Under the pieces are notes generated by a model. It was not told the origin of the DNA. It saw only the letters and a list, made by a program, of their open reading frames with translations, and ran no database searches. From assembly GCF_002288925.2 (NCBI RefSeq), contig NW_022098021.1, forward strand, positions 32,931,203-32,995,202: a stretch of DNA of 64,000 nt, written 5' to 3'. The position numbers were made by a program, and so were the translations under genes. Below, in pieces: positions 11,836-23,790 of the stretch. This DNA comes from Delphinapterus leucas. Its lineage: Eukaryota > Chordata > Mammalia > Artiodactyla > Monodontidae. Numbering within the stretch: position 1 is the stretch's first letter; the number at the start of each line of letters is the position of its first letter.

Positions 11836-12119
11836 AAGAATCCACCAGATAAAGGTCTGGACATGGAAACAGTATGTAAACAGAAGGGCACTGGCCTGGG
11901 GCCAGCTTCACCTCCTCTTACACTGCTCCCTCCCTCCCTCCCACACCTCCTGTTGCCTCTTTGCACCATCTCTACCTCTTCTTTCCCCTTTCAAAGCAAC
12001 TCTAATGTCAATTTTGTCTGCTTTCCTCTGGATGCCAGTGTTAGAGACGGGAATTAGTTCTTTTCTACAAGGTTTCCCCTTACCCGAGAAGGTCACTCGC
12101 TAACAAACTTTCCAAACGA

Positions 12120-12515
12120 ATTGTTTCCCACACACCTTTTCAAACACTCAACTAGCCTTGGCTTTTGTAGTTTGCTGTTTCTGGAATGGCTTTCTATGCC
12201 TTCTCTTCCTGGAGAGCTCAGCTCAGGTGATAAAGACATCCCTTCCTCTGTCACAGGGTCCAGGGCTCCTTTCTCCCTGAAACTCAGCAGAATGAGTTCA
12301 TGCTTCTCTCTGCTCCTCCGTCTCCCCACATAGGCCCTATGATAGCATTTCCCACTTTCTGTTATTACGTTGTAATTAGGTGTTTGCCATTCTGTCTCCC
12401 TGACTAGACCTTGACTGCTCGAGGCCTGACATGTTATGTCATATTCCCCTTTGTGCTTCCAGAGCTTTGCAGTATCTGCTGCATGGTGGGTGCTGAGTAA
12501 TGTTTAAATGATTTC
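12120..12515 (+). repeat. L2 LINE 3' end
   Basis: The order 'ctggaatggctttctatgcc', 'cctggagagctcagctcagg', 'ccctgactagaccttgactg' and a terminal 'gtgggtgctgagtaatgtt' is that of an L2 3' end. Short open frames on both strands here are repeat-derived. Confidence 0.65.
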
Positions 12516-14440
12516 ATGAATTATACTTCTTTGTCTCACATGCACATTTAGCACAAATATTGAAAATGTACAAACACTAAGAGATTTCACACATTCTGCT
12601 AATGCAAGACGGGAAACTAAAGCCCAATAGCTAAGTGAGAAGTTTCTGTTATTCAGCTGTGGAGTATGAAGTATTGCCTCCCTGAAATGGAGAGGGGCAC
12701 TGAATGAAATGGACAGTTGAGGAAGTTCCACTCTGTATCAATCTACCCCTTGCCTGGTCACTAAGGTTTCAGAACTCAAGGAGGGGTTGGCTTATGGGAT
12801 GTCTCTTCCTCTTCTAGGGGACAAACTAATAATTTAGGTCTCTCACTGGATTGCATCTCAACCATGCAACTGGCTATGAACATGATCTTTCAGTTACCAA
12901 AACCCTGCTGACCTAGGATTCCTCAGAATCCTCAGCTCAAGAAAATAGCATGTCCCAGGAGAGAGAATTTAAAACATAATAAAATAAAACAAAGGAAATC
13001 CAATACCCAGTTATGTTGGTATCTTTCTAAAGCCTTACTAGCACCATAGTAAGGCTTTCTGCTTCTGTTTCATTATGTGACAGGCAGGGACTGTAAACAC
13101 TGTCGGTGACAGAGAAAACAGTGTCTAGAAACAAATAAGAAAAACTAAAGCTGAAACTGGGAATATGTGCAGAGCTTATGCTTTGGTATTCTGTGGTCAT
13201 GACAGTTTTTGCTCTTATGAAAGTACTGTGTGTGGTGTTCTTTTTCTCAGTAATGATTTCTGAAACTGTGTGACTTGTGGAATTCGCTTTTAAAAAAATG
13301 CGTGAGTGTTTAATCGTTCCGGGTGTGAGTAACCACATTCTGTTCGAGTGTGCTTCCAGCCCTCACTTTGCTCCTTATCAGCGACAGTACTCCAAACACT
13401 TGTCTCAATTTTAAGATCAAAGCTGATGAAAAACAGACCTCTAAAGGGTTGAATTGCCTTCTGCATTTTTGTGCATCAGAAGAAAATACCTATACCACTT
13501 GAAGGGGCTGAATTTTTTTAGTGCCTCATCTTCAGATTGTGAATTCTGCTTTGTTCATTTCTTACTCTGTCAATGTCATCTGCTTCGTGAAATGTATCTT
13601 TTAATTAATTATTCTTTTCTCAAATTGTCTTCTGTGGCTCACTGTCAGGGCAAGAATTCATATTATTAAAATAGGACCTGTAGATAAAGGGAAATATCTC
13701 GGCTTATTTCAGCGTGGAATTAACCTCATTTAACCAGTAAATCACCTTAACTGATTTTTCAGAAAAATCTTTTTGTTGTTTATATATTTTTTGAAGTTGC
13801 ATACAGCATGGCTTTTCTACAAAGCAGCAATTCAGAAACATGAAAACACTAAATTATAGAAGAACCGAGAAGTCTGACTGAGAAAGAATTTGGAGAGAAT
13901 CCTAAAGCTAGAAGCCAAATCAATAACAACACAACAACAACATCAACAACTCCATTCACATTCTGCTATACGGGGAATCTCCAAAAATCATCTCCCCAAA
14001 ATGCATTATTAAATATGAGCAGTTTTGTATACGTCCTACATGTCTGCTTGGGTTTTTATTAAAACGATGGAAACAACTATAAATAATACAGAGAAATGTA
14101 TAAGGTGATAAAATAAGCAGATAGGACCTTTATAAAGGCAACCTTAAAAGCACTGATAAATTTTCAAAAGTAAAATATTTACCAAAGCTAATAGAACCAA
14201 ACTTTCCTATGATTTGGAGAATCATAATTTAGTCTATGGGAAAGAAATTGAGGTCTGAGGATTTACATAGATTCCCATACTCTTTTCAATATACTCCTTC
14301 AGGAGTGAATATGCAATCCTTTCTTAAGAATGGGGATGAATGTCACCATTCTTTTAGCCCAGATACCAGGAACACTATGATAATGTGCGATTTGGTCATT
14401 AAGATCGATTACATGGTGTAGAAATATCGTTGGACTAGAA
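12516..14440. other. Unassigned stretch with a perfect short hairpin and an AAC run
   Basis: I see no gene. Two structures stand out: a perfect 12-bp inverted repeat at 13029-13058 (listed separately) and an (AAC)n-like run at 13923-13953. Frames of 60-103 codons here have no recognisable domains. Confidence 0.45.
13029..13058. repeat. Perfect 12-bp inverted repeat with 6-base loop
   Basis: AAAGCCTTACTA at 13029-13040 is the exact reverse complement of TAGTAAGGCTTT at 13047-13058, separated by GCACCA. The stem is too short for a microRNA precursor of usual size. Confidence 0.9.
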
Positions 14441-14444
14441 ATGA

Positions 14445-15120
14445 AGACCTCTAGTTTCTTGCTCCAGATGCACCATTAACTGGTTTTGTGACCTTGAGAA
14501 AATCAATGAATTTGACAAATATTCCTTAAGCACCCAGATACTATACACAATGTTGGAGATATTTTGGCAATAGGCAAGATTCCTTGATTTCCAAGTTCTT
14601 TCACCTTAGTAAAGAGAGACTGTAGAAATAATCACACTGTAGAATTACAGATGCAACAATATGAAATAGATGGGATGGGGATTGGGGCAAGAGGAGACAT
14701 TTTGGGAACTTTAAGCCCTTTGGTCTGGCTGGCTTTGAGAGAGTTTGACAAGGTGGGATAAAGATAAATCTGGAGTCGTAGGCAGGAAATAAATTGTGGA
14801 GTGGTTTTAACATTATAGTAAAGAGTTGGGACTTTATCATGTATCCAGTGAGTCTCAAATTTTGATATGCAACAGAATTATATGGGGAGCTTGTTAAAAC
14901 ACACATGTGTCCCTTTAGTAATGGCATCAGAATCTTCAGTGGCAGGACCAGGACACTCTGTATGTTTTTGACAAAAACACACTGTATGTTTTTGACAACA
15001 TACACAAAGTTTGCATCCAACATACACAAAATTTGAAAATAACTGGTATTGTCAGTGGGCATCCACTGAAGGTCCTGAAATAGGGAAATAACACCAGATT
15101 TGTATTTTAGAAAGTTCACT
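14445..15120 (+). repeat. MIR/L2-like patch and MER5A-like hAT fragment
   Basis: 'accattaactggttttgtga' near 14471 resembles a MIR core. From about 14845, 'ccagtgagtctcaaattttg', 'aacagaattatatggggagc' and 'ttgttaaaacacac' follow the MER5A order on the + strand. The region ends with local tandem duplications at 14956-15036. A 172-codon minus-strand frame at 14601-15119 crosses these repeats and is not credible as a gene. Confidence 0.5.
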
Positions 15121-15189
15121 GTACCATGTGTATAGAGAATGGACTAGAGGGGCGTGAGTCTGGGGACAGGGAAACTGATTGAAAGACTA

Positions 15190-15640
15190 TCTTCCCAGTG
15201 GTCTATGACCCAGTATCCCTTCCTGGGTATGTGTCTGAGAAAACATCCAATATATGTACCTCAGGAGACAAGCACAAGAATGTTCATAGCTGTGATGTGT
15301 GTGGTAGCAAAAAACAGGAACAACCCAGATATCCACTAACAAAAGGATGGATGAATTGTGATATCTTTCAAAAAACAGAATATTCTACAACAGTAAAAAT
15401 GAGTGAGTATTGTCTACATACAGCAGAATAGGTGAAACTTACAAATAGAGTTCTGAGACTAAAAGAGCGAGTAACTGAAGACTACACATTATATGATACC
15501 ATTCAAACAGTTTTAAGATGAGCACTATTAAACAGTTTGTACACACACACTGTTTTTTTGTTGTTTTGTTTTTAACAAGCAAGAGAATAAAAACACACAA
15601 TTTAGAATAGTATTTACCACTTGTAGAGCGCAAGGATGCA
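15190..15640 (+). mobile_element. Ancient L1M ORF2 C-terminal fragment
   Basis: The + strand shows the decayed form of the L1 C-terminal sequence: 'tcccttcctgggtatgtgtc', 'aagaatgttcatagctgtg', 'aaacaggaacaacccagata', 'ggatggatgaattgtgat'. Translated pieces resemble the LLGIYP...FIA...NNPDIH region in two frames, so it is frameshifted. Confidence 0.65.
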
Positions 15641-15824
15641 TCAGGTGGAAACAAACAATAGCTTCAATGGTGTTAGTAATGTTTTGCTTCTTTATTTGAA
15701 GGGTGGCTTGATGGCTGTTGGTGTTTTGATTATGAATTATGACTTATATTTGGTAACTAGTCTACAAAGATGAACCTCCAATGCACCATGCTTCCCAGTA
15801 TTCATGCTCTTGTATAATCCCCTC

Positions 15825-16285
15825 CCACACTGAACCTGGGGATGTAATCAAGAGGATGCAGCAGAAGTGACACTATGTGACTTATAAGCCGAAGTCATTA
15901 GAAACTTTGTATCTGCCTTCTTGGTCTCTTAGAGCACACACACCGGGAAAGCAAGCCACCATGTAGGAAGTCCAACTACCCCAAGACCACCATATTGTGA
16001 GGAAGCCCAAGTTAGCCAAGGAGAGGCTGCATAGAGACAGGGTGATGTCTGACCAGCTGTCCCAGCTGAGGCACCAGATATATGAGTGAAGGAATCATCA
16101 TGGGTGCCCAGCACAGGTAAGCTTGCAGACGACACCAGCCCCAGGCACCACCTGACTGCAACTACATGCAGAACCCCAAGTGGGAACTGCCCTGCTGAGC
16201 TGAATCAATGCTCAGAATTGTGAGCCATAGTAATAAATTGCTGTTTTAAGCCACATGGTTTGCAATAAATAACCAGAATATTATA
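15825..16285 (+). mobile_element. MLT1-type MaLR solo LTR
   Basis: An ancient ERVL-MaLR long terminal repeat in + orientation. The landmarks are 'gatgcagcagaagtgaca', 'gaaagcaagccaccatgt', 'agaattgtgagccatagtaa' followed by 'taaattgctgttttaagcca'. The last is the conserved polyadenylation end of MLT1 LTRs. No internal retroviral sequence is attached. Confidence 0.75.
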
Positions 16286-16364
16286 AATATGTCACATATA
16301 TTCTTCTATACCTATCATATAGTACAATTACTTTTCAAAATGAGATTACTAAAATAACTTGTCA

Positions 16365-16545
16365 GAATCAGACAGTTTTGGCTTCAAATCCTGGCCTTGC
16401 CACTCAGGCTGTGTAGCCCTGGATAAATCACTTCACCTTTCTAAGAATCAATTTTCTCATCTGAGAAAGAGAGGAAAATAGTAGCTCCTAATTCATAAGG
16501 AGGTTGAGAGGCTTAGGAGATATAGAATCTATACATCCTTATCCA
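16365..16545 (+). repeat. MIR SINE
   Basis: 'ggcttcaaatcctggccttg', 'cactcaggctgtgtagccct', 'tcacttcacctttctaagaa' and 'tctcatctgagaaagag' give the MIR core order on the + strand. Confidence 0.75.
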
Positions 16546-16559
16546 GGCATAAGTTAAGG

Positions 16560-17985
16560 ACTTAATAAATTATAGGGACAGGCCACACTACACAAACTTG
16601 CTTCTTCTGGATCTAAGGAGGAAAGAAAAAAGCTTTTGCTAATGAAGAGTATAGATTATAGCTCAAGAACTGTAAATATCCATGGTGAACAGGATTCAGC
16701 CAGAACAAGTGACTATAAACTCTTTTCCCACTCTGTGGTTTTATGAAGCTTCATTGATTTCCTGTGGTTTATTTCAGGTATAAAACATTTGAATTCAGAA
16801 TTCCCAGGGAGAGATTTCCCCAGTTATTTCTCTATTTTTACCATTATCTCTGTCTTTGGCTTCCCTCTCCTGTGGTGCTCTCCACATTGGGCCCTCATTT
16901 CCTATCAGGTGACAGCAAAAAATGTAGGGATAGTTCAGTCAGTCCACTTGATGGGTGACTGGTTAATACATCTTAGAGAAGGATAGGTAAGGACGGAGGA
17001 GCATGAGATTGAACGCATGTCCTCTTTGCAGGGTATGTGAAGTCTGGGAAGAGAAGCTGGACAGGTAACTTTAAGAAGCAATCTTGTTTGAAAGATGCTT
17101 ACACTCTGGGAAGGGGTGAAATATGACCATTTTGTGTCCCATAGATATCCTCAGAGTCTAATGAAAGGCAGTTTCTGCCCTTTTGCATTTAGCTTGGTCC
17201 ACAAGCCACACAGTTCAAGAAGATTAACAACACCAGCTGGGAGGTAAGCATTGCTGTTCTGAAGAGGTTGCTGCCCGTGGAGCTTGTGAACCACGTAACA
17301 TCAATATCGACGTTGGCTGGAGGAGATCCGCGGGGAATCAGGCATGGTTGAAGCCTGCACAGGTCTGCACAGGGGGCAGGCTCTCTGCCTGCAGACCCCA
17401 GAGCTCACAGGATCAGAGGATGACTTCTATCTGTTCTCTTACCAGGACAGAGCAAAGTGATGGGGGTTATAATCCAGCAGGAGGTATTTGGGTCAGATGA
17501 GCTCCAGAGGTCTCTTTAAGGTCTAATTCAATGAACAGTATGTTTTTCTTATCTCTGATAAGAGGTAGCATTCTAAAAAAACTTAGTGTACTTCTGAAAA
17601 AAAAAATTGTACTCGTGAAATATTTGTTGAAACTTCATAAGTGTCTGTACTTAAAAAAACATTTTTTAAAAACCGCAGTTACATAAAATGTTCAGACTAT
17701 GGAACTTTGGGGCTTTATTTATTTATATATATTTCTCTTTATAGATTCCTTCCTTCTTCCACTGAATTTTGAGAAGGACATAAAAGTCATTTCCTTTACA
17801 AGAAATCCCTCTACTCCCAGCAGTCCTAAATGTTAGAAGGCAAGGTAAGATCACTGGTGGAACCTCAAGGTAGGATTTTTGATACCAGAAAATTCTCTAT
17901 AGTTTAGCCATAACTAGTATCTAGAGAGTTGTTATTATTCCTGCTTTTCTTGGGGGAAAATATGTAGATTCACATCTCTACCTCG
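16560..17985. other. Unassigned stretch
   Basis: I recognise no repeat or gene. Short frames (60-65 codons near 16764-16986) overlap in two frames and lack any recognisable feature. Confidence 0.4.
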
Positions 17986-17989
17986 TTGA

Positions 17990-19340
17990 GCTTTCCTAAT
18001 AAATTCTAGTGCATTGGATTTTTTTGGAAACAATTTCAAACTTTCAGAAAAATTGCAAATACAGTACAAAGATTTTTTTCTGAATCATTGAGCTTAAGTT
18101 GCTGACCTGATGTCCTAAAATCCCCCAAATACTTTAGGGGTTATATTCCTATATAACAACAAGTACCTAAGTCAGGAGATCAAAATTGATATTTTACTAC
18201 CATCTAGTCCTCAGATCCCCTTCAAGTTTTTCCAACTGTCCCAATGATGTCCTTTATAGAAAAAGGATCTGGTAGGAAATGAAGTGTGGCATTTAGTTGT
18301 TATGTATCCATGGTTTCCTTTAGTTTAGAATAGTTTCTCAGTCTTTTCTTGGCTTTCATGATCCTGACACTTATGAGATTACAATCCAGTAGATTTTTGT
18401 GGGGCTTTTGTTGTTGTTGTTTTTTTAATTTTTTAAAACAGAATCCCCTTCATTTTGTTTCCCCATGGTAAGATTGATGTTACACATCTTTGGCAGGAAT
18501 ACCACAAAACAGAGCTCTGTTCTCCTTGCATTCTATCAGGTGGAATGTGATTTTGATTTATCTCATTACTGAAAATGTTAACTTAGATCATTTGATTACA
18601 GTGGTGTCTGTAAAGTTACAGGTTCCCTTTTTAATTAATAAGTATTTTGTGGGGAGATAATTTAAGATTACAAAAATATCCTGTTCCTCATCTAAGTTTC
18701 TATTTATTTATTTATTCATTCATTCATTCATTTCAGCATGGACTTGTGGACTCTTATTTTATTAAATGGATTATAATAAGTTACTGTATTTATTTTGATA
18801 CTCAAATTGTCCCAGATTTAGCCAGTGGGATCTTCTTGAAGCTGGTTCCTCTGTCCTTTTGACATCTCATTAAAGTTCTTTTAACATTTCATTACTTTCT
18901 GGCACAAAAATGTTCCAGGCTTACCTCATCCTTCTGCTGCTCTCGTGCTGGAATCAGCCATTTCTCTAAGGAGCCTAGATCCTTTTAATGGAGGATGATA
19001 TTTAGAAACCAAGATTTGGTTTCCAAGTGTGCTCATTGCTGTTGGGGTGTTGTTGCTCACAGCCCTCTCAGCTCTTTCAAGCTCTTTATATTTTGAGAAA
19101 TTATCCATTTGTCAACATGTGGCAAATACCTTTTCTTAGTTTGAGGTTTTTCTTTTGACTTTATTTATGGTTATTTTGCCTATGCAAAAATAATTGCTCA
19201 TATTGTAGCTTTATCAAATTTTTGTCTTGGCTTCTGGGATTTATGTCTAACTCAGGTATTTCACACTTCAGCATTACAAACATTTCTGCCCGTGTTTTTT
19301 TCTAGCACTATAGAATAATTTTTATTTTAATCCTGAAGTG
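17990..19340 (-). mobile_element. Ancient L1M LINE 3' region, minus strand
   Basis: A long run of L1M 3' UTR landmarks is read on the minus strand: 'caatttcaaactttcagaaa', 'actgtcccaatgatgtcctt', 'ggcaggaataccacaaaac', 'ttaataagtattttgtgggg', 'cccagatttagccagtggga', 'ggcacaaaaatgttccagg'. It then continues into old ORF2-like sequence near 19110-19320. A (TTCA)n patch lies at 18714-18737. Confidence 0.8.
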
Positions 19341-19489
19341 CATCTACCCAAATGTTGGTAAAAAATCTGTGTTTCATTGGGAGAGCAAGCTCAGTGCCAT
19401 AGACTGACACACCATTTGAGGAAAACCAAGACCAAATCCAACTTTTTAGATATGTAGGTGTTTTGTGATCTCTTTATACAAACTATTGG

Positions 19490-19668
19490 TTTTCTGCCCT
19501 GGCTCACCATTATCATTACCTTTGAAGTTTTTATAAAACAGACTGCTACCTAGTAATCTACCATACAAAACAATTAAATCAGACCTCTGGGGATTACTGG
19601 ATAAAGATTTTTTTAAAAATCTCTACAGGTGATCTAATGTGCTGCCAAGACTGAGAACCACTGATCTA
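19490..19668 (-). mobile_element. MER5A-like hAT fragment
   Basis: The right end 'ctgagaaccactgatc' is the hAT terminal repeat motif. 'aatcagacctctggggatt' and 'acaggtgatctaatgtgctg' fit the MER5A body. Confidence 0.55.
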
Positions 19669-19669
19669 T

Positions 19670-20059
19670 TCCTACATCTTCACAGCTGCCTAAAATTCTA
19701 CTACTAGCAACTGCTTCCTTTGGATAAGCAATTCCTCTTTGAATATCTTCTTTTAAAACATAAGTATTTTTCAAAATTTAATACTCAAGTTTCTAATAAT
19801 TTAGCACTGAGTTTAGCAGACTCATATCAAGACATAAGAATTAAAATTATATGTGTAAGGAAACTACATATGCAGCAGACCCACTCTCGTGGGCTGGTTG
19901 TGCACAGAAGGCAGCAGTTACCTGGATAAAGGGGATACGGTGTGAAAACAGGAAGAAGACTTGCCATCACAATGATCTCAAGAGGAAACTTAAAGATAGT
20001 TCTGGACTTCTGGAAAACAAGAGCAACTTGAGAGGAATGTAATATTAAAAACATGGTTC
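19670..20059. other. Unassigned stretch
   Basis: Nothing recognised. Overlapping short frames on both strands (19720-20054) are chance. Confidence 0.4.
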
Positions 20060-20240
20060 ATTATCCGTGTGATAATGGGTAAGTGACTTAACTTCTCAGA
20101 ACCTCAGTTTCCTTATTGGCAAAAATGAGACTAATATTATTTGTGGAATTATTGTGAGAATTGTATCAGATTATAAAGCTAAAGTTCTTTCCATGTACTG
20201 ACGCATAGTAAATACTCAGTAAATTGTTGCCACAAGTTAG
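20060..20240 (+). repeat. MIR SINE
   Basis: 'ggtaagtgacttaacttctc', 'agaacctcagtttccttatt', 'gacgcatagtaaatactcag' give the 3' half of MIR on the + strand. Confidence 0.8.
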
Positions 20241-20447
20241 GAAGAGCTACTCTTACTCCTTCCAACTAGCACTACTTCTAACAGATGACTATTTCTTCAT
20301 AAGCTAAGTTGTAAACTGTAAATTGGCTTAGATTGACTTCTTGAGGGGCCTTTATATAATATTCAGTGATATCATTATTTAACACTAATCTTATCATAAG
20401 AGTTTTGAGCTGAGACAAGTTTTTTAGAAATGAGCATGCACTTCTTG

Positions 20448-20769
20448 GGCTCCCCTCGTGGTGCAGTGGTTAAGAATCCTCCTGTCAATGTAGACAACAC
20501 AGGCTTGAGCCCTGGTCTGGGAAGATCCCACATGACGCGGAGAAACTAAGCCTGTGCCCCACAACTACTGAGCCGACGTGCTACAACTACTGAAGCCCAT
20601 GCATCTAGAGCCTGTGCTCTGCAACAAGAGAAGCCACTGCAACGAGAAGCCTGTGCACTGCAACGAAGAGTAGCCCCTGCTCACCACAACTAGAGAAAGC
20701 CCATACGCAGCAATGAAGACCCACCCAATGCAGCCAAAAATAAATAAATAAATTTATTTTTTAAAAAAA
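20448..20769 (+). mobile_element. CHR-type SINE (long variant, two modules)
   Basis: The head 'ggctcccctcgtggtgcag', 'ggcttgagccctggtctgg', and two 'acaactactg'-type modules are followed by a (TAAA)n tail. It is flanked by a 21-bp direct repeat at 20427-20447 and 20770-20790 with two mismatches. Confidence 0.95.
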
Positions 20770-20790
20770 GAAATAAGCATGCATTTCTTG

Positions 20791-21510
20791 ATTTCTAAGA
20801 AAAAGCCAGTAAAAGAAAAACTACACTGAAAGAAATTAGTTTTTAAATAGTTAAATTACTCAGTCTCACTGTTGGAATTGTATTGAGGTAATGAATGAAT
20901 CCAAAGTGGTAAATATGCTATAATTGTTTATTGCACTAAAACTCCAATGTTGTAACTTTTGCAGTATCTTGTGTAAGTATCATATATTCTGAAAAATAAG
21001 TGATATTACAACATGAGTTGGTCATGGATAATACTGAATATAGGAATTTATTATGGAATTTAAATTAGTATGTATATACATATTTCTTATTTTACCTGAC
21101 ATATGTTAAGAGTCAACTGGCCTCGTGACAGTTTGAAATAATAGACAAAGCATTTCAGAAGTAAGCTCAGAATTATGTAGCCTGAGACATGCACAATTTC
21201 CTGTAGTGTCAAGTAAAGTGAATATGCAGAAACAGAAACTGATAGCCCTAATAAAGGAGGAATTCCCTTAAGCTTTTATATACATATATATGAAAAATCT
21301 ATTAACACAGTTCTTTTATTTAAAGGAAATTGATGGTTTAAGTAAACTGTAGTTATATAGCCATCAATTCTCTTTATAAAGATCTTCAACAGGGAAAGTT
21401 TTGCACCTGTTAATCAGTTCCAAGACACGGTAAGTTGAGGGAATTGTATTGATGCCTAAACCAGGCCACAGGCTGGATGGGTGGAAAGACTATCAGATCT
21501 GTTTGCTTTC
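20791..21510. other. Unassigned AT-rich stretch
   Basis: No gene, RNA gene or clear repeat recognised. Confidence 0.4.
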
Positions 21511-21514
21511 AGCT

Positions 21515-21790
21515 AGTGAATTTTTATTAAACATTCAATATGAGCTAGCTCTGTGTTAGGGACTGGGGTAACTCAGGGTCTGTATAATCGAATATGGGAT
21601 ACATGAAATATTACGGAGAAAAAAAATTTTTTTTTTTACTAAACAAAAGGGAGATATGTGTATAGATTGAAGTAGTCAGAGAAGGCTTAGTGAGATAGCA
21701 CTTGACTTGGGTCTTAGAAGTGTTTGGACAGATTGAAGGTGGAGGAGCGGGAAGGAGGCATTCTAGGAAGAACAATGTAAGGATAGAATC
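21515..21790 (-). repeat. L2 LINE 3' end, minus strand
   Basis: 'attaaacattcaatatgagc', 'tgttagggactggggtaact', 'gtcagagaaggcttagtgag' and 'ggaggcattctaggaagaac' follow the reverse-complement order of an L2 tail. Confidence 0.6.
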
Positions 21791-21829
21791 AAAGAGGTGG
21801 AAATAAGCATGGATGTGTGGGGGCTACAT

Positions 21830-22275
21830 TCATCCGTTGTTGCTTATGTAACAAATCACCTCCCAACTTTAGGCCATTTGCTGTTGCCTATTGTTCTCCT
21901 GATCTGGGCCAGGCCTAGTGGATCTCACTTAGGCTTGTAGTCAGCTAAGAGGTCAGCTAGGGCCTGGCTAGTCTGGAAAAACTCACTTACATGTTAGGCT
22001 TGCTGGCTGTTGGCTGAAGGGCTATGGCTGGTCTCCACATGGTGGTCTCTCATACTCCAGCTGGCTAGTCCATGCTCCTCCCCACCTGGTAGGGGTACAG
22101 GGGAGAAGAGAAGAGCAGAAGTATGCCAAGGCCCAGACTCACACCTGGCACACTATCATTTTTGCCACGTTCTGTTGGTCAATGCAAATCACAAAGCCAG
22201 ACTAAAGTGGTGGGGAATTACACTCCTCTTAATAGGAAGAGCTGCAAAATCACTGGGCAAAGGGTGTGGACCACA
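21830..22275. repeat. Ancient mammalian interspersed repeat, class not assigned
   Basis: 'ccgttgttgcttatgtaac' and 'aaatcacctcccaactttag', with 'gttggtcaatgcaaatcaca' at the far end, are phrases I recognise from a common mammalian repeat. I cannot name its class with confidence. A 131-codon frame at 22010-22405 runs from it into the adjacent SINE and is not a gene. Confidence 0.5.
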
Positions 22276-22286
22276 AGGAGTGGCCT

Positions 22287-22505
22287 TTTTTGTTTGTTTG
22301 TTTTTTGTTTTTTGCGGTACGTGGGCCTCTCACTGTTGTGGCCTCTCCCGTGCGGAGCACAGGCTCCGGACGCGCAGGCTCAGCAGCCATGGCTCACGGG
22401 CCTAGCCGCTCCGCGGCATGTGGGATCTTCCCGGACCGGAGCATGAACCCATGTTCCCTGCATCGGCAGGCGGACTCTCAACCACTGCGCCACCAGGGAA
22501 GCCCC
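22287..22505 (-). mobile_element. CHR-type SINE (short variant)
   Basis: Minus-strand SINE with a T-rich left end and the head 'ccaccagggaagcccc' at the right. A short direct repeat GGAGTGGCC flanks it (22278-22286 and 22508-22516). Confidence 0.9.
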
Positions 22506-22710
22506 CTGGAGTGGCCATATTTGTAAACAGTTTTCCACATGGGTCAACCTCACTGAGGTACAGATGTTGTGAAAAGGTAAGGAAACAGGGAAAATATATT
22601 TTTAGGAAGACTAGCTTGGCAAGAGCTCACACTCAAATCTGAGAAGTCATGGAAGAGACTGAAGGAGATAAGGAGCTGCATCAATAATCCTAGTAAGAGG
22701 TATAAGGGGT

Positions 22711-23029
22711 TTGTCTTTGTTTGGGCTGCTATAACAAAGAACCACAGACTGGGCGGTTAATAAACAACAGAAATTTATATCTCACAGTTCTAGAGGCACC
22801 TGCTTGGTCACGTTCTGGTGAAGGCCCTCTTCCTGGTCATGGCCAGTGCCTTCTCGTTGTGTCCTGATGTGGTGGAAGGGGGCTAAGGACTCTGTGGTGT
22901 TCCTTTTATAAGAGCTTTAATCCCATTTATGAGGGCTCCAGCTAATGACTTAAGCACCTCCCAAAGGGACTACCTCCTAGTACTATCACCTTTGGAGGTT
23001 AGGATTTAAAATATGAGCTTGGGGGGATA
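22711..23029 (-). mobile_element. MST/MLT1-type MaLR solo LTR, minus strand
   Basis: 'tgtttgggctgctataacaa', 'ccacagactgggcggttaat', 'tcacagttctagaggcac', 'tttaatcccatttatgaggg' and 'ttaggatttaaaatatgagc' are the reverse complement of an ERVL-MaLR LTR. The far end is truncated or obscured where the next SINE inserts. Confidence 0.85.
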
Positions 23030-23043
23030 AAAACAAATCAGAC

Positions 23044-23400
23044 GGGACTTCCCTGGTGGCGCAGGGGGTATGAATCTGCCTGCCAATGCAGGGGACACGG
23101 GTTCGAGCTCTGGTACGGGGTGATCCCACATGCCGCGGAGCAGCTAAGCCCGTGTGCCACAACTACTGAGCCTGCACTCTAGAGCCCATGAGCCACAACT
23201 ACTGAGCCTGCATGCTGCAACTACTGAAGCCTGTGTGCCTAGAGCCTGTGCTCCACAACAAGAGAAGCCACCAAAATGAGAAGTCCATGCACCACAACAA
23301 AGAGTAGTTCCCACTCGCTGCAACTGGAGAGAGCCCACATGCAGCAACGAAGACCCAACGCAGCCAAAAATAAATAAATGAATAAATTAAAAAACAAAAC
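23044..23400 (+). mobile_element. CHR-type SINE (long variant)
   Basis: The head 'gggacttccctggtggcgc', B box 'cgggttcgagctc' and three 'aactactg' modules precede an A-rich tail. A 14-bp direct repeat AAAACAAAT(C/T)AGAC lies at 23030-23043 and 23401-23414. Confidence 0.95.
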
Positions 23401-23739
23401 AAAACAAATTAGACCAATACAGGTCAGGCCAAAGATAGAGGCAGTATTTTCAGGATTTTTATTTGTTTCTTAAAAGTAACCATGAAATAAATGGTTCTAT
23501 CCCTTTGAAAATATTTTGGGGCATTTTTGAATTGGTCTTGACTCATAGTCGTGTGTTTCTGAACTGTGTCTTTTGCTGTCCATATCTTTGGGCTATGGCC
23601 CATCCTTAGACTCTGGTGGGTCGTAAGTACATAGTATTGTGCTGACTCCCCCAAACAGGACCATATCCAGCAAATCTGCTGGTGTGAGTCCTTCGGGTGT
23701 ACATTCATCAGCACTCAGCTGTTCAACAACTGAAAGATT

Positions 23740-23754
23740 TGTGTGTGCGTGTGT

Positions 23755-23787
<33 letters not shown>
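23740..23787. repeat. (TG)n microsatellite
   Basis: About 24 TG units with interruptions at 23748 (C) and 23760 (A). Confidence 0.95.

Positions 23788-23790
<3 letters not shown>

Noticed and set aside
14601..15119. 172-codon minus-strand frame, among the longest outside L1
   Set aside because: It crosses a MER5A-like fragment and local tandem duplications; the peptide shows duplicated low-complexity pieces and no domain.
22010..22405. 131-codon frame
   Set aside because: A fusion of an old repeat with the adjacent SINE; no independent support.
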